DNA of 64,000 nucleotides, taken from the NCBI RefSeq assembly GCF_041428715.1, contig NZ_CP155572.1. One strand, written 5' to 3'. The position numbers were made by a program, and so were the translations under genes. This document shows, in pieces, positions 7,922 through 16,116 of the stretch (its first letter is position 1; every line of letters begins with the position of its first letter). The notes beneath the pieces are model-generated. The model was not told where the DNA came from and made no database searches. It saw only the letters and a program-made list of their open reading frames with translations. The stretch comes from Sporomusa malonica (GTDB taxonomy: Bacteria; Bacillota; Negativicutes; Sporomusales; Sporomusaceae).

Positions 7922-8788
7922 TTAGAAGTTTACAGCAAATTCTACGTTGGTACGGTTGTGATCGGCACCACTTTGGTTTTCGGCAAGGTCATGGTAAGCA
8001 GTCAGAGTAGCAGCGTCAGATACTTTGTATGCACCTTTTACACGGAACCCTTTGGAATCTTGGTACCAGCCATCGGTGGTGAAGTTAGGAAGAGCTTGAG
8101 CGTCGATATCGCGATAGGAAACTGCATATTTGAAATCACCTTTTTTAGCAGCTTCGCCTACAGCAACTTCAGCTAGGTAGCCGTCTGCCTTCGCGGTATT
8201 GTTTTTAGCATATTCAACATTTAATACTACGTTGTCAGCAAGTTTGGTGTCAGCGTTGATTGCATAGTATTTATCGCCAGATTTCAAGTAAGAAGCACCA
8301 ACGTTAACACCACTGATAGCAGTGCTTACATCAACGAAGGAGGTTTTAAGATTAGTGTTAGGATCGTTATCTTTACCATAGAAACCATTCATTTTAATGC
8401 CTTCGAAAGCAGTACCTACTTGCACACCAGTGAATTTATCATCATCCATTAAAAGGCCTTTACCAATAGCCAGCGATTGTTTACCAGCTTTTACGTCGAA
8501 TTCGCCAGATTTAGCACCAATGTAAGCTTGGTCAAAGCTAACGCTGTTGTCGGCTTGAGTATCTCTCAGGTTATTAGCCAATTTCATACGGCCATGAATA
8601 TAGAAAGTGTCATCAATTTGAGCATCTACATTCAAACGGATACGGTTAGTCAAGTAATCTCCGCCACCATCTTGGTTACGATACTCAATATTAGCATCGC
8701 CGGAGAAGGTAGGAGCAGCAGCAAATACAGAAGCAGTTGATACAGTCAGGGCAGCCATAACAGCAGCAGCAATCAGTTTCTTTTTCAT
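7922..8788 (-). CDS. Outer-membrane beta-barrel porin
   Basis: The 288-residue protein has a clear Sec signal peptide (MKKKLIAAAVMAALTVSTAS, cleavage near VFA-AAP), then alternating hydrophobic/polar strands typical of a barrel, and ends in Phe (VEFAVNF), the C-terminal signature recognised by the BAM complex. Gly, Asp, Asn and Tyr are abundant and there are no transmembrane helices. It would form diffusion pores in the outer membrane, so the cell is diderm. No SLH domain is present, unlike the large Negativicutes porins, so it belongs to the smaller SLH-free type. Its own terminator follows, and a long upstream untranslated region suggests regulation at RNA level. Confidence 0.85.
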   Translation of the reverse strand: MKKKLIAAAVMAALTVSTASVFAAAPTFSGDANIEYRNQDGGGDYLTNRIRLNVDAQIDDTFYIHGRMKLANNLRDTQADNSVSFDQAYIGAKSGEFDVKAGKQSLAIGKGLLMDDDKFTGVQVGTAFEGIKMNGFYGKDNDPNTNLKTSFVDVSTAISGVNVGASYLKSGDKYYAINADTKLADNVVLNVEYAKNNTAKADGYLAEVAVGEAAKKGDFKYAVSYRDIDAQALPNFTTDGWYQDSKGFRVKGAYKVSDAATLTAYHDLAENQSGADHNRTNVEFAVNF

Positions 8789-8937
8789 TGTGATTTCCCC
8801 CTCAGTAATTTTTTGTGTGAATTGCTACGAATCCTGAAACAAGGTTATCTATTCATAACCTGTCCGACCTATTTACTGAGAGGGTAATGCTTTTCTTCAT
8901 GAGTATCCACGTTTCCTCATAGTTACTTGGCTGTACC
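8789..8937 (-). other. Long 5' leader of the porin gene with several hairpins
   Basis: About 150 nt separates the small gene and the porin start. On the minus strand it contains GGTTAT/ATAACC, ATGAG/CTCAT and GGGTA/TACCC inverted pairs. I could not match it to a known riboswitch class. It may be a regulated or stabilising leader. Confidence 0.35.
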
Positions 8938-9084
8938 CTATTCAGCTTTTTCAGCCTGACTAGTTATCTTATTCCGCTCCCACCCCTGCTTTTCATTAGC
9001 CGGTTTGGCAGCGGTAACAAGCTTGGTTTTAGCAGTAAGTGTTTCTTGTTTACTGCTTTGTGATATATGTAATTCGCCTTTCAT
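8938..9084 (-). CDS. Small hydrophilic protein of unknown function (48 aa)
   Basis: This short frame starts at ATG 9082-9084, eight nt after GAGGA, and ends with TAG. The peptide begins MKGELHISQSSKQETLTAKT and continues with many Lys, Glu and Ala; it has one Trp and no hydrophobic segment. I do not recognise it. It lies between the aspartate kinase terminator and the porin, on the same strand as both, and could be part of the porin transcript. The main support is the ribosome-binding site and a plausible codon pattern. Confidence 0.45.
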   Translation of the reverse strand: MKGELHISQSSKQETLTAKTKLVTAAKPANEKQGWERNKITSQAEKAE

Positions 9085-9159
9085 GACACAATTCCTCTTT
9101 ATTCGACAAAATTCGCATTAGTATATTATGGAAGTTGCTAGGTCAACTGCATAACAAAA

Positions 9160-9190
9160 AAACAGTCCCTCTGTTATTGGGACTGTTTTT
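9160..9190. terminator. Intrinsic terminator of aspartate kinase
   Basis: AAAAACAGTCC pairs with GGACTGTTTTT, giving A and T tracts on both sides. It lies 15 bp after the lysC stop on the minus strand. Confidence 0.8.
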
Positions 9191-9204
9191 GTTAAATCTC
9201 AGAT

Positions 9205-10425
9205 TTAGCCGGGAAAAAAGCGAGCATGAATGGCATTAACAGCTTCCTTTACCTTGTCTGACTCGATAAGGCAGGAAATGCTAATCTCCGAAGTACTGAT
9301 AACCTCAATATTAATACCGGCGTCAGCAAGCGCTCCAAAAGTAGCGGCAGCAATACCAGGATGGCCGAGCATACCAGCACCGACAACTGATACTTTAGCT
9401 ACTTTCTCTTCTATAGTCAGACCACTAAAGTCCATTTCTTTATTAAGTTGCTCTAAAATATTTCTAGCTTGAGGAACATCACCTTGAGAAATGGTAAAAA
9501 CCATGTCAATAATGTGCTTATCCATAGCACGAACACTTTGAACAATCATATCAACATCAATGTTGGCTTCTGCTAAAGCAGAAAATATCTTATACGCGAT
9601 ACCCGGCCGGTCAGGAACGCCCAACACGGCAATTTTGGCTACATTGGTATCATGTGTTACACCACGAATTACAAACTCTTTCTCTTCCATCGTATATTCC
9701 TCCCTGATAAATGTACCGGTTTCACGGGTAAAGGTAGATCGGACATGAATCGGCATACCATAATGTTTACCCAGTTCAACTGAGCGCGGGTGCATGACTC
9801 CGGCACCAAGCCGAGCCATTTCGAGCATCTCGTTATATGTAATTTCCTTCATACGTCTGGCTGTGGGGACAACCCGGGGATCTGATGAATATATACCATC
9901 AACATCTGTATAAATTTCGCAATGATCTGCTTTTAGGCCAGCTGCCACAGCTACTGCAGTAGTGTCAGAACCACCTCTGCCTAAGGTTGTAATGTCACCG
10001 TCTTTAGTTAGCCCCTGAAAACCTGCCACGACTACGATCTTGCCGTCATTAAGTTCTTCCCAAACCTTGTCAGGGTCAATCCCTGTAATTTTCGCCTTGT
10101 TGAATGTTTCATTTGTGGCAATACCAGCTTGAAAGCCAGTCATAGACACTGCTGGATGCCCCAACTTAGCAAACGCCATGGCTAAAAGCGCAATTGACAC
10201 CTGTTCGCCTGTTGCTAGGAGCATATCCATTTCTCGGCCATAGGTCTTGTCAGTGATCGCCTTAGCCAAACTGACCAAATCATCTGTAGTGTCCCCCATT
10301 GCTGATACTACAACAACAATTTTATCGTCAGGATTTTTTTCCTGTAATACGCGCCTGGCAACCGCCATAATTTTTTCTGGTGTAGCTACTGAGCTTCCGC
10401 CAAATTTTTTTACAATTAGTGCCAT
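9205..10425 (-). CDS. lysC: Aspartate kinase
   Basis: The enzyme phosphorylates aspartate, the first step toward lysine, threonine, methionine and diaminopimelate. The 406-residue protein has the amino-acid kinase core starting with VKKFGGSSVA (about 4-13), the segment GRGGSDTTAVA (about 149-159), and two C-terminal ACT domains (about 265-330 and 345-405, the second with SVVGAGMLGHPG) that bind feedback effectors. The length is typical. The ATG at 10425 follows GGGGGGA. No lysine riboswitch is seen in the 230 bp upstream. It is monocistronic here. Together with threonine synthase at 56 kb it serves the aspartate family pathway. Confidence 0.95.
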   Translation of the reverse strand: MALIVKKFGGSSVATPEKIMAVARRVLQEKNPDDKIVVVVSAMGDTTDDLVSLAKAITDKTYGREMDMLLATGEQVSIALLAMAFAKLGHPAVSMTGFQAGIATNETFNKAKITGIDPDKVWEELNDGKIVVVAGFQGLTKDGDITTLGRGGSDTTAVAVAAGLKADHCEIYTDVDGIYSSDPRVVPTARRMKEITYNEMLEMARLGAGVMHPRSVELGKHYGMPIHVRSTFTRETGTFIREEYTMEEKEFVIRGVTHDTNVAKIAVLGVPDRPGIAYKIFSALAEANIDVDMIVQSVRAMDKHIIDMVFTISQGDVPQARNILEQLNKEMDFSGLTIEEKVAKVSVVGAGMLGHPGIAAATFGALADAGINIEVISTSEISISCLIESDKVKEAVNAIHARFFPG

Positions 10426-10618
10426 GCCTATCCCCCCTTATTATGCAGCAGTTAATTTAGCATGACATGTTATATTCTCCATACAAACACAATATCCTTC
10501 CACAAGTGGACAAAACAGTTAAAATTCGTTACTTCCATAGTATATCTGATTAGTAGATTGAGCAGTCAGATATCTGTTACTACAAAAATATACTCCTTTT
10601 AATTTTTAGTAAAACAAA

Positions 10619-10645
10619 GAAACCAGGGAGTAACTCCCTGGTTTC
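10619..10645 (-). terminator. Intrinsic terminator of the superoxide reductase gene
   Basis: GAAACCAGGGA pairs perfectly with TCCCTGGTTTC around a 5-nt loop. On the minus strand it is followed by TTTGTTTT. It lies 15 bp past the stop codon. Confidence 0.85.
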
Positions 10646-10660
10646 TCGAGAGCATACATT

Positions 10661-11056
10661 TTACTCTTCGATAGAAACACCCTTAGAACCTTCCCATAAG
10701 CCATGAATATTACAATAAGCTTCAGCAACAAATGTGCCGGAAGCGCTGAGCTTAACAACAGCTTTACCAACTGGTTCTGAGTACACAGGACCTTTGTTAG
10801 CACCTTCAACCGATTCGCCGTGAGCAGAAAATTCAAAAGCGGCAATTTCATAAGCAAATTTACTGTTATCAGGTTTAAAATAGAGTTTTATCCAGCGAAT
10901 ATGGTGCTCAGTAGTATTAGGATGGGCAATTTCTTTACCGACACATACTTCAACAGTAACTTTTTCCCCAGCTTTCACTTTGTCAGGCGCTTCAATGACT
11001 GGTACATGCTTTTCAGCCTTCCAATCAGCGCTTTGTACTAAATCGGCAAGTTTCAT
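10661..11056 (-). CDS. Superoxide reductase (neelaredoxin/desulfoferrodoxin type)
   Basis: This 131-residue protein reduces superoxide to peroxide without making oxygen, a typical anaerobe defence. The Fe(His)4Cys site is readable: His17 in EKHVPVI, His45 and His51 (HPNTTEHHIRW), and Cys115 and His118 (YCNIHGLW). Lys16 is the expected catalytic lysine. The N-terminal rubredoxin-like iron domain of two-iron desulfoferrodoxins is absent, so this is the one-iron class. It is monocistronic with its own terminator. It pairs functionally with the Cu/Zn SOD at 4 kb, though the two genes are not linked. Confidence 0.93.
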   Translation of the reverse strand: MKLADLVQSADWKAEKHVPVIEAPDKVKAGEKVTVEVCVGKEIAHPNTTEHHIRWIKLYFKPDNSKFAYEIAAFEFSAHGESVEGANKGPVYSEPVGKAVVKLSASGTFVAEAYCNIHGLWEGSKGVSIEE

Positions 11057-11191
11057 TAACTATTCCCCCTCAGTTTATTTAGTATTAATTACCAACAGCT
11101 TTAGGGATAATTATTCTCCATGAAAATTAAAATTCCTTTTATGTTTCTAAAATTTTAATTTAAAAATGCTTTGACTAGTATTCTGAGATTC

Positions 11192-12304
11192 CTATTTAAA
11201 TATTCGTACCCGCAAACTCTTTAACAGCTGTTGTTCGAGGCCTTCCCATTCAGGCGGATACAGTAATTCCACAGGATAAAGTACTAATGAGGTATCACAT
11301 TCATATACGGCATCTAGGGCCTGAACGGCAGCAATCGCATTGGATGCACGGTTAATGTTCTCAATTTTTTCTCTGGGTACTTTTATAGCTAGCACACAAT
11401 CATCACTGAACTCACTTTTCACTATACCTGCAGCATATGCTTCCTCAAAGGATGGTATGTTTGCTAAAATCGTGGACACGACCTGCAGCAGGATAGCTGC
11501 ACATAGTTCAAAATGCTGTTTGTTAAATACCCGCGAATCTTTATCCTGATATTGAATACGCCCTGACGGAAGCATCTCGCATGTCTGCCGGGGAATAACT
11601 GCCTTTGGTGGCAACCAGACCTTGACTAGTGGAATATTTACATGGAAATCAATATCCACATCAACAACTACTGGCAGTTTTATATTATGTAAAACTTCGT
11701 CTAACCTTGACCTTACAGCACTAGGATCACCAGACAATAGCTTTTCAATAAGCGCAATCCGTGTTTCTTCTTCTTCCTCATGCTTATTTTTAGCTTCCTC
11801 GTATTCTACTCGCTCTTGTTCATTGCGAAATGCAATTTCCTCAGCAGCCTCTTGCCCAGCCCTCTTTATTTCCTCATCTCGATCTTTTATGGTAAAGTAC
11901 AGTGAAACTGCAGCCGCAGTTCCGAGCGCAGCCATGATAAGCAGCATTACAGGGCTAAAAAGTATCACCAATACGCCAAGTAAACCGATTAACGCAGCGC
12001 CTCTGACGGCAATCGGATAAAAATACTTAGCCTCTGCTTTAGTTATTGCTTTGCCAATAAGATGACTATAGTCGGTTAATTTTAGCTCTCTAAACTCTTC
12101 TCTGACAAGTAGTGCCTCGTAATCTGCCGGCTCATAGCTGAGTATGCTGACAGCAGCTAATTTAAGCTCATTCTCCTGATTTTGAACAAATTCCTTGCGC
12201 CAGCGTTCAAATTGCTCTTCTCCCTTAAAGTACCGAACTTCAGCCTTTTCACCCGAACTTACGTCTCGGCCCCGCCCACTGGCAGGAGGTTTTTTTGGCG
12301 GCAT
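11192..12304 (-). CDS. Membrane protein with coiled coil, unknown function (370 aa)
   Basis: I do not recognise this protein. It opens with a basic, Pro-rich tail (MPPKKPPASGRGR), then a soluble segment to about residue 95, two adjacent membrane helices (about 97-138, GAALIGLLGVLVILFSPVML), a charged coiled coil (about 140-190, rich in Glu and Arg), and a C-terminal alpha/beta domain from about 195 to the end. The latter has VVVDVDIDFHVNIPLVKVW and LPPKAVIPRQT, which look like beta strands. The start ATG follows AGGGAGG. The upstream small membrane protein gene ends 14 bp before it, so they form a two-gene operon. Function is unknown. Confidence 0.75.
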   Translation of the reverse strand: MPPKKPPASGRGRDVSSGEKAEVRYFKGEEQFERWRKEFVQNQENELKLAAVSILSYEPADYEALLVREEFRELKLTDYSHLIGKAITKAEAKYFYPIAVRGAALIGLLGVLVILFSPVMLLIMAALGTAAAVSLYFTIKDRDEEIKRAGQEAAEEIAFRNEQERVEYEEAKNKHEEEEETRIALIEKLLSGDPSAVRSRLDEVLHNIKLPVVVDVDIDFHVNIPLVKVWLPPKAVIPRQTCEMLPSGRIQYQDKDSRVFNKQHFELCAAILLQVVSTILANIPSFEEAYAAGIVKSEFSDDCVLAIKVPREKIENINRASNAIAAVQALDAVYECDTSLVLYPVELLYPPEWEGLEQQLLKSLRVRIFK

Positions 12305-12318
12305 ATTCTAGAACCTCC

Positions 12319-12570
12319 CTATTTACGAATTGTTATCCGAATAGTTTTTCGAGCGACGACGTAACAAAAAGCTAATACGCCACCTAAAGTAAAGAAAAAG
12401 GCAACAGGCTTCACCATCATAATCTCTGAACTGCCAATCAGACTAAACAAAAGCGCTGTCATATAGGCCAAAAACAGCTCCCCATAACGAGGACTGGTCA
12501 CACGCGGCGCAATAATCAACCAGACTAAAAAGCCAATCAGAATGATGTTGCTATTTTTCATAAACTCCAT
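12319..12570 (-). CDS. Small membrane protein, unknown function (83 aa)
   Basis: This protein has three predicted membrane helices (about 8-21, 31-46 and 50-72) and ends in a short basic tail (ARKTIRITIRK). The first ATG follows GGTGA; an alternative ATG three codons later would sit too close to a GGAG. It lies immediately upstream of the 370-residue coiled-coil protein, with 14 bp between them, and the pair probably works together. No family recognised. Confidence 0.65.
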   Translation of the reverse strand: MEFMKNSNIILIGFLVWLIIAPRVTSPRYGELFLAYMTALLFSLIGSSEIMMVKPVAFFFTLGGVLAFCYVVARKTIRITIRK

Positions 12571-12689
12571 TACTGAAGATTCACCTACCTACACAAGAAT
12601 AGCTTTACTTATTCGCTGCAGAACAGTTCTTTTCCTGCTTGATAATGATAACAGTAACTCCAGTTAGAACATACACTCGGTTTTTGTTG

Positions 12690-12779
12690 TCCTGTTAGAA
12701 AGTATACTTTCCGTCTGGATAAGGGCAACATCGGCCTCCGCTTTCGCCAAAGGCTCGGCGCAAGCCGTGTTTTCTTTAT
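12690..12779 (+). repeat. Family A repeat, full copy
   Basis: This copy starts TCCTGTTAGAAAG and ends GCCGTGTTTTCTTTA. It matches the copies at 13.8, 31.6 and 53.8 kb over its whole length. The rest of the 12571-12924 spacer holds only the probable promoter region of the next gene; I see no other gene in it. Confidence 0.85.
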
Positions 12780-12924
12780 AAAACAAAATTGGCGTGTATA
12801 ATTCATCTCTTAAATTGTTAACGGCTGTAACATTATGTTTTTGAAATTCATATGCTGAAGTAGAAACAGATATATATAATTTTGTCACTTTTCCTAAGGT
12901 AAATAAAGGAGGGCATTGATATTT

Positions 12925-13269
12925 ATGGAAACTAAATATCCTCATTGGTATGGTCCGGAAGACCAAATGTGTTGCGACTATCCGGAAAAAGACATGATGT
13001 GCTGTGACGACCACTACATGGAAGAACCCATGAACTACAAAATGTACCGCGACAACTTCAAAGACCGCCTGCTTTGCTTCTTAGGCGACGAAGTCATCCT
13101 GGGAACTGACGCCATGATTGACCGCAAAGGCGCAACTTTCTGCGGCACAATCTGCTATGTAGGGTGTGATTACATTATTGTTAACAGCACATATTGCCGT
13201 CGTTCCATTTCGCTGCATGTACCAATTAAGATGATCCGTTTTATTGCTCCATTTAAAGGTCGCCGGTAA
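12925..13269 (+). CDS. Cys-rich protein of unknown function, possibly spore-coat related (114 aa)
   Basis: The start is taken as ATG 12925, about 12 nt after AAAGGAGG; an in-frame TTG at 12916 is too close to that site. The N-terminal third is rich in Met, Cys, Asp, Tyr and Glu (YPHWYGPEDQMCCDYPEK, then MMCCDDHYMEEP). The C-terminal 75 residues form a more ordered domain: LLCFLGDEVILGTDAMID, CGTICYVGCDYIIVNS and ISLHVPIKMIRFI, which suggest a small beta barrel with alternating strands. The composition and strand pattern recall spore-coat/cortex proteins, but I cannot name the family. It is followed 33 bp later by a second gene on the same strand, and a terminator closes the pair. Confidence 0.7.
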   Translation: METKYPHWYGPEDQMCCDYPEKDMMCCDDHYMEEPMNYKMYRDNFKDRLLCFLGDEVILGTDAMIDRKGATFCGTICYVGCDYIIVNSTYCRRSISLHVPIKMIRFIAPFKGRR

Positions 13270-13302
13270 TTCTCTAAAGCCTTGGCAGAGGAGATGATAC
13301 AC

Positions 13303-13770
13303 TTGAGAAAAGTATTTAGCCGCCGGTCGTTAGCCGTTGACCCGGCGCACATGATTACCCTGCACCAGGAAGCCATTGAACAGCTTGAGCTTATGCATAC
13401 AGCTACCGAAGCAGCTGAACAGGCAAGTGATGGAGTACGTGATGCGCTTAACACTATAGCAGAAAACCACTGGGAAGAATATACGGATATAATCCACATG
13501 ATTTCCATGCATGATGAACATTTTGCAACAGTCATGAAAAAACATGGCTTTACAATGCGCGACAACGAGTCGGCTGATAACGAACGGCAGTTTTACGGCA
13601 GCCGCCTGCTACTTTTGGCTCTCCTCTTAGGGCTTATCCGGCGACACCGCCGTTTTGCCTACTTCTATGGCTTACGGTCAAACCCAATGGGTGACTATAT
13701 CAAAGAATCTATTGCCATGGAACGGGAACATGTAGCAGTAATGATTGGGATGGTACAAAATATGATGTAA
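13303..13770 (+). CDS. Helical protein of unknown function, ferritin-like pattern (155 aa)
   Basis: The frame is open from a TTG at 13282, but the ribosome-binding site GAGGAG at 13288-13293 points to the TTG at 13303. The product is almost wholly helical and has His/Glu pairs spread along it: HQEAIEQLELMH, ENHWEEYTDIIHMISMHDEHF and IAMEREHVAVMIGM. This spacing of Glu and His recalls four-helix di-iron or ferritin-like proteins, although I cannot assign the ligands. A short hydrophobic stretch (LLLLALLLGLI) lies near residue 100. It is the second gene of an operon with the Cys-rich protein. Confidence 0.65.
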   Translation: MRKVFSRRSLAVDPAHMITLHQEAIEQLELMHTATEAAEQASDGVRDALNTIAENHWEEYTDIIHMISMHDEHFATVMKKHGFTMRDNESADNERQFYGSRLLLLALLLGLIRRHRRFAYFYGLRSNPMGDYIKESIAMEREHVAVMIGMVQNMM

Positions 13771-13785
13771 AACTTCAGTCATTGC

Positions 13786-13808
13786 AAAGGAGGCAGAACG
13801 CCTCCTTT
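13786..13808 (+). terminator. Intrinsic terminator of the two-gene operon
   Basis: AAAGGAGGC pairs with GCCTCCTTT around a short loop, followed by TATTTT. It lies 15 bp past the second stop codon. Confidence 0.8.
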
Positions 13809-13812
13809 ATTT

Positions 13813-13899
13813 TCCTGTAGAAAGTAAAACTTTCCTCCTGGATAAGGGAAACATCGGCCCGCGGTCGCCAGAGGCTCGGCGCAAGCCGTGTTTTCTTTA
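13813..13899 (+). repeat. Family A repeat, full copy
   Basis: This copy follows the terminator directly and runs from TCCTGTAGAAAG to GCCGTGTTTTCTTTA. It differs from the 12.7-kb copy by several substitutions and small indels. Confidence 0.85.
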
Positions 13900-13970
13900 T
13901 TTAAGAGGATTTTAATCTGGCAAATACGAATAATATCTTGTAGACAGTTAAGTTGACTTAAGGAGCTTTT

Positions 13971-14843
13971 ATGCCCGATTTTAAGGTACCACCAACCTGC
14001 CCTACCCAGCTGGTAAAAGATTTTATGCGCCGCCAGGCTGGAATATCGCTGACTTTATGGCGCAAGATAAAAAACAATGGAACACTCGCGATAAACACCA
14101 TCCCAGCAGCCGTACACGATTTTGTTAATCCTGGTGACATAATTACAGTCACCTGGCCGGAAGATTCTTCAATCATAGCAGAGCAACTGCCGCTTGCTAT
14201 TGCCTATGAGGATGAATGGCTTTTAGCCGTAGATAAGCCTGCCGGTATGCTGGTACACCCTGCAACCGGGCAACATTCAGGTACACTGGCAAATGCAGTA
14301 ATGCATTATTACCGACTGCAAAACTATTCATGCGGGTTTCATCCGGTTAACAGGCTGGACCGCAACACATCAGGTTTAGTACTTATCGCCAAAAGGCCAG
14401 ATATTCAGCACTGGCTAAATCAAAATCAACAACAAATAGCAAAGTTATATCTAGCCATTGTATCAGGCATCCCCTATCCAGACAAGGGCATCATTGACAC
14501 TCCCATTGGTCGTAAACCTGGCAGTATTATTGAACGGGAGGTCAGGCCGGATGGTCAGCAGGCAATCACCCATTATCGTACTCTTACAGTTTTCAATAAT
14601 GCCAGTCTGCTTGAGGTTATACTAGAAACTGGTCGTACTCACCAGATAAGAGTGCATTTAAGCTATATTGACTGCCCATTGTTAGGTGATGATTTATACG
14701 GTGGTCCAACAAATTTAATTCACCGTCAGTCGTTGCATGCCACCAAGCTTAGCTTACCACATCCAGTAACGAAGCAGGATCTTGATATTATCAGCCCCAT
14801 TCCTAATGATTTAGCATATCTTTTAACCCAACTTGGCGGTTAG
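13971..14843 (+). CDS. RluA-family rRNA pseudouridine synthase
   Basis: This 290-residue enzyme would convert specific uridines in rRNA (or tRNA) to pseudouridine. An N-terminal S4-like RNA-binding region (about 12-75) is followed by the RluA catalytic domain. The catalytic Asp is Asp130 in NRLDRNTSGLVLIAK; the usual His before RLD is Asn here. Other family blocks are DKPAGMLVHP, KLYLAIVSG and LETGRTHQIRVHL. The ATG at 13971 follows AAGGAG. Which base is modified cannot be told. It precedes the aldolase gene by 77 bp, in which the aldolase promoter lies. Confidence 0.9.
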   Translation: MPDFKVPPTCPTQLVKDFMRRQAGISLTLWRKIKNNGTLAINTIPAAVHDFVNPGDIITVTWPEDSSIIAEQLPLAIAYEDEWLLAVDKPAGMLVHPATGQHSGTLANAVMHYYRLQNYSCGFHPVNRLDRNTSGLVLIAKRPDIQHWLNQNQQQIAKLYLAIVSGIPYPDKGIIDTPIGRKPGSIIEREVRPDGQQAITHYRTLTVFNNASLLEVILETGRTHQIRVHLSYIDCPLLGDDLYGGPTNLIHRQSLHATKLSLPHPVTKQDLDIISPIPNDLAYLLTQLGG

Positions 14844-14862
14844 GGTACAAATATGCTATAAT
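14833..14862 (+). promoter_or_regulatory. fba: Candidate sigma-A promoter for the aldolase gene
   Basis: TTGGCG (14833-14838) and TATAAT (14857-14862) are separated by 18 nt. The segment with the -10 box is repeated 21 nt later (second TATAAT at 14878-14883), which could give a second start site. Confidence 0.55.
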
Positions 14863-14920
14863 GAATGGGAAATATGCTATAATATATCTGGTTTCAGGAA
14901 AAACATAGGAGGGATTTCAA

Positions 14921-15850
14921 TTGCCACTAGTCACTTCGAAAGAGATGTTTAAAAAAGCTTATGACGGTCAGTACGCCGTTGGCGCGTTTAACGTCAATAA
15001 CATGGAGATTATCCAGGGAATTGTTGACGCAGCCAAGGAAGAACAGGCTCCACTCATCCTTCAGGTATCGGCCGGCGCACGTAAGTATGCCAAGCATATC
15101 TACTTGGTTAAGTTGGTTGAAGCCGCTCTGGAAGATTCAGGCCTGCCTATTTGCTTACATCTTGACCATGGTGAAGATTTTGAAATCTGCAAATCTTGCA
15201 TTGACGGCGGTTTTACATCAGTCATGGTTGACGGCTCCAAACTGCCATTTGAAGAAAATATTGCTCTTACTAAAAAAGTAGTAGAATATGCCCATGATCG
15301 CGGTGTTGTTGTTGAGGCAGAGCTTGGCCGTCTGGCAGGCATCGAGGACAGCGTCAACGTCAGCGCCAAAGACGCTACATATACTGACCCGGACCAAGCT
15401 GTTGAGTTTGTCGAGCGTTCCGGTGTAGATTCATTGGCCATTGCCATCGGCACCAGCCATGGCGCTTATAAGTTTAAAGGCGATTGCAACCTTGATTTTG
15501 ACCGCCTTGCCACTATCTCTAAGCTTTTGCCTAACTTCCCGTTGGTACTTCATGGTGCTTCTACTGTGTTGCCTGAGTTTGTAGAAAAATGTAATAGTTA
15601 TGGCGGCCAGATAAAAGGTGCGCAAGGCGTGCCTGAGGATATGTTACTGAAGGCCAGTAAGATGGGCGTCTGCAAAATCAATATTGATACTGACCTTCGC
15701 CTGGCTATGACAGCCTCCATCAGAGAGCATTTTGCCAAAAATCCGTCAGACTTTGACCCACGTCAGTACCTGAAACCTGCCCGGGAAGCCATTAAAGGCA
15801 TGGTTAAACATAAAATCCGCAATGTCTTAAACTGTAGCGGCCGCCTGTAA
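14921..15850 (+). CDS. fba: Class II fructose-bisphosphate aldolase
   Basis: The zinc-dependent aldolase cleaves or forms fructose 1,6-bisphosphate in glycolysis and gluconeogenesis. The 309-residue protein shows the class II site: His80-Leu-Asp82-His83 (HLDHGED, Asp82 being the proton donor and His83 a zinc ligand), EAELGRLAGIED, GTSHGAYK and LHGAS for the remaining zinc and phosphate contacts, and NIDTDLRLA. The start is TTG at 14921 behind GGAGGG. With PEP carboxykinase at 54 kb it supports gluconeogenesis from organic acids such as lactate. Confidence 0.94.
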   Translation: MPLVTSKEMFKKAYDGQYAVGAFNVNNMEIIQGIVDAAKEEQAPLILQVSAGARKYAKHIYLVKLVEAALEDSGLPICLHLDHGEDFEICKSCIDGGFTSVMVDGSKLPFEENIALTKKVVEYAHDRGVVVEAELGRLAGIEDSVNVSAKDATYTDPDQAVEFVERSGVDSLAIAIGTSHGAYKFKGDCNLDFDRLATISKLLPNFPLVLHGASTVLPEFVEKCNSYGGQIKGAQGVPEDMLLKASKMGVCKINIDTDLRLAMTASIREHFAKNPSDFDPRQYLKPAREAIKGMVKHKIRNVLNCSGRL

Positions 15851-15916
15851 GATCAGCATATAATTTCTATAATGGGAAAAGTTAATTACAAATCCATTAT
15901 AGAAAGGGGTCTCACT

Positions 15917-16048
15917 ATGCACGCTGACAACATCGATTTTGCCGCTTTATCTACAGAAGAGCTTGACACAATTAAAAAATTTGAAAATGAATTTGCCACT
16001 AAACATGGCAGTAAAGTTTTTCTCCTCGCATTTAATCAAAATAAGTAA
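15917..16048 (+). CDS. Small soluble protein of unknown function (43 aa)
   Basis: This short gene starts at ATG 15917, seven nt after AAAGGGG, and stops with TAA at 16046. The peptide is MHADNIDFAALSTEELDTIK followed by KFENEFATKHGSKVFLLAFN and QNK. It looks like a small helical hairpin. It lies 66 bp after the aldolase gene and is followed directly by a strong terminator, so it could be co-transcribed with the aldolase. I do not recognise the family. Confidence 0.6.
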   Translation: MHADNIDFAALSTEELDTIKKFENEFATKHGSKVFLLAFNQNK

Positions 16049-16054
16049 ATAAAA

Positions 16055-16116
16055 AAGAATGAGCCGCCGTGGCTACATGCGCATAACTTGCGTAACCACG
16101 ACGGCTTATTCTTTAT
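16055..16116. terminator. Long bidirectional hairpin terminator
   Basis: The arms AGAATGAGCCGCCGTGGCTA and the complement of CGTAACCACGACGGCTTATT form a stem of more than 20 pairs with a few mismatches; A and T tracts flank it. It serves the 43-residue gene and the convergent SIR2 gene. Confidence 0.8.

Noticed and set aside
10426..10660. Lysine riboswitch upstream of aspartate kinase
   Set aside because: The conserved riboswitch core and a terminator/antiterminator pair before the start are not visible.
12664..13014. 116-codon minus-strand frame across the family A repeat
   Set aside because: It overlaps the well-supported Cys-rich gene on the plus strand and gains its length from the repeat.
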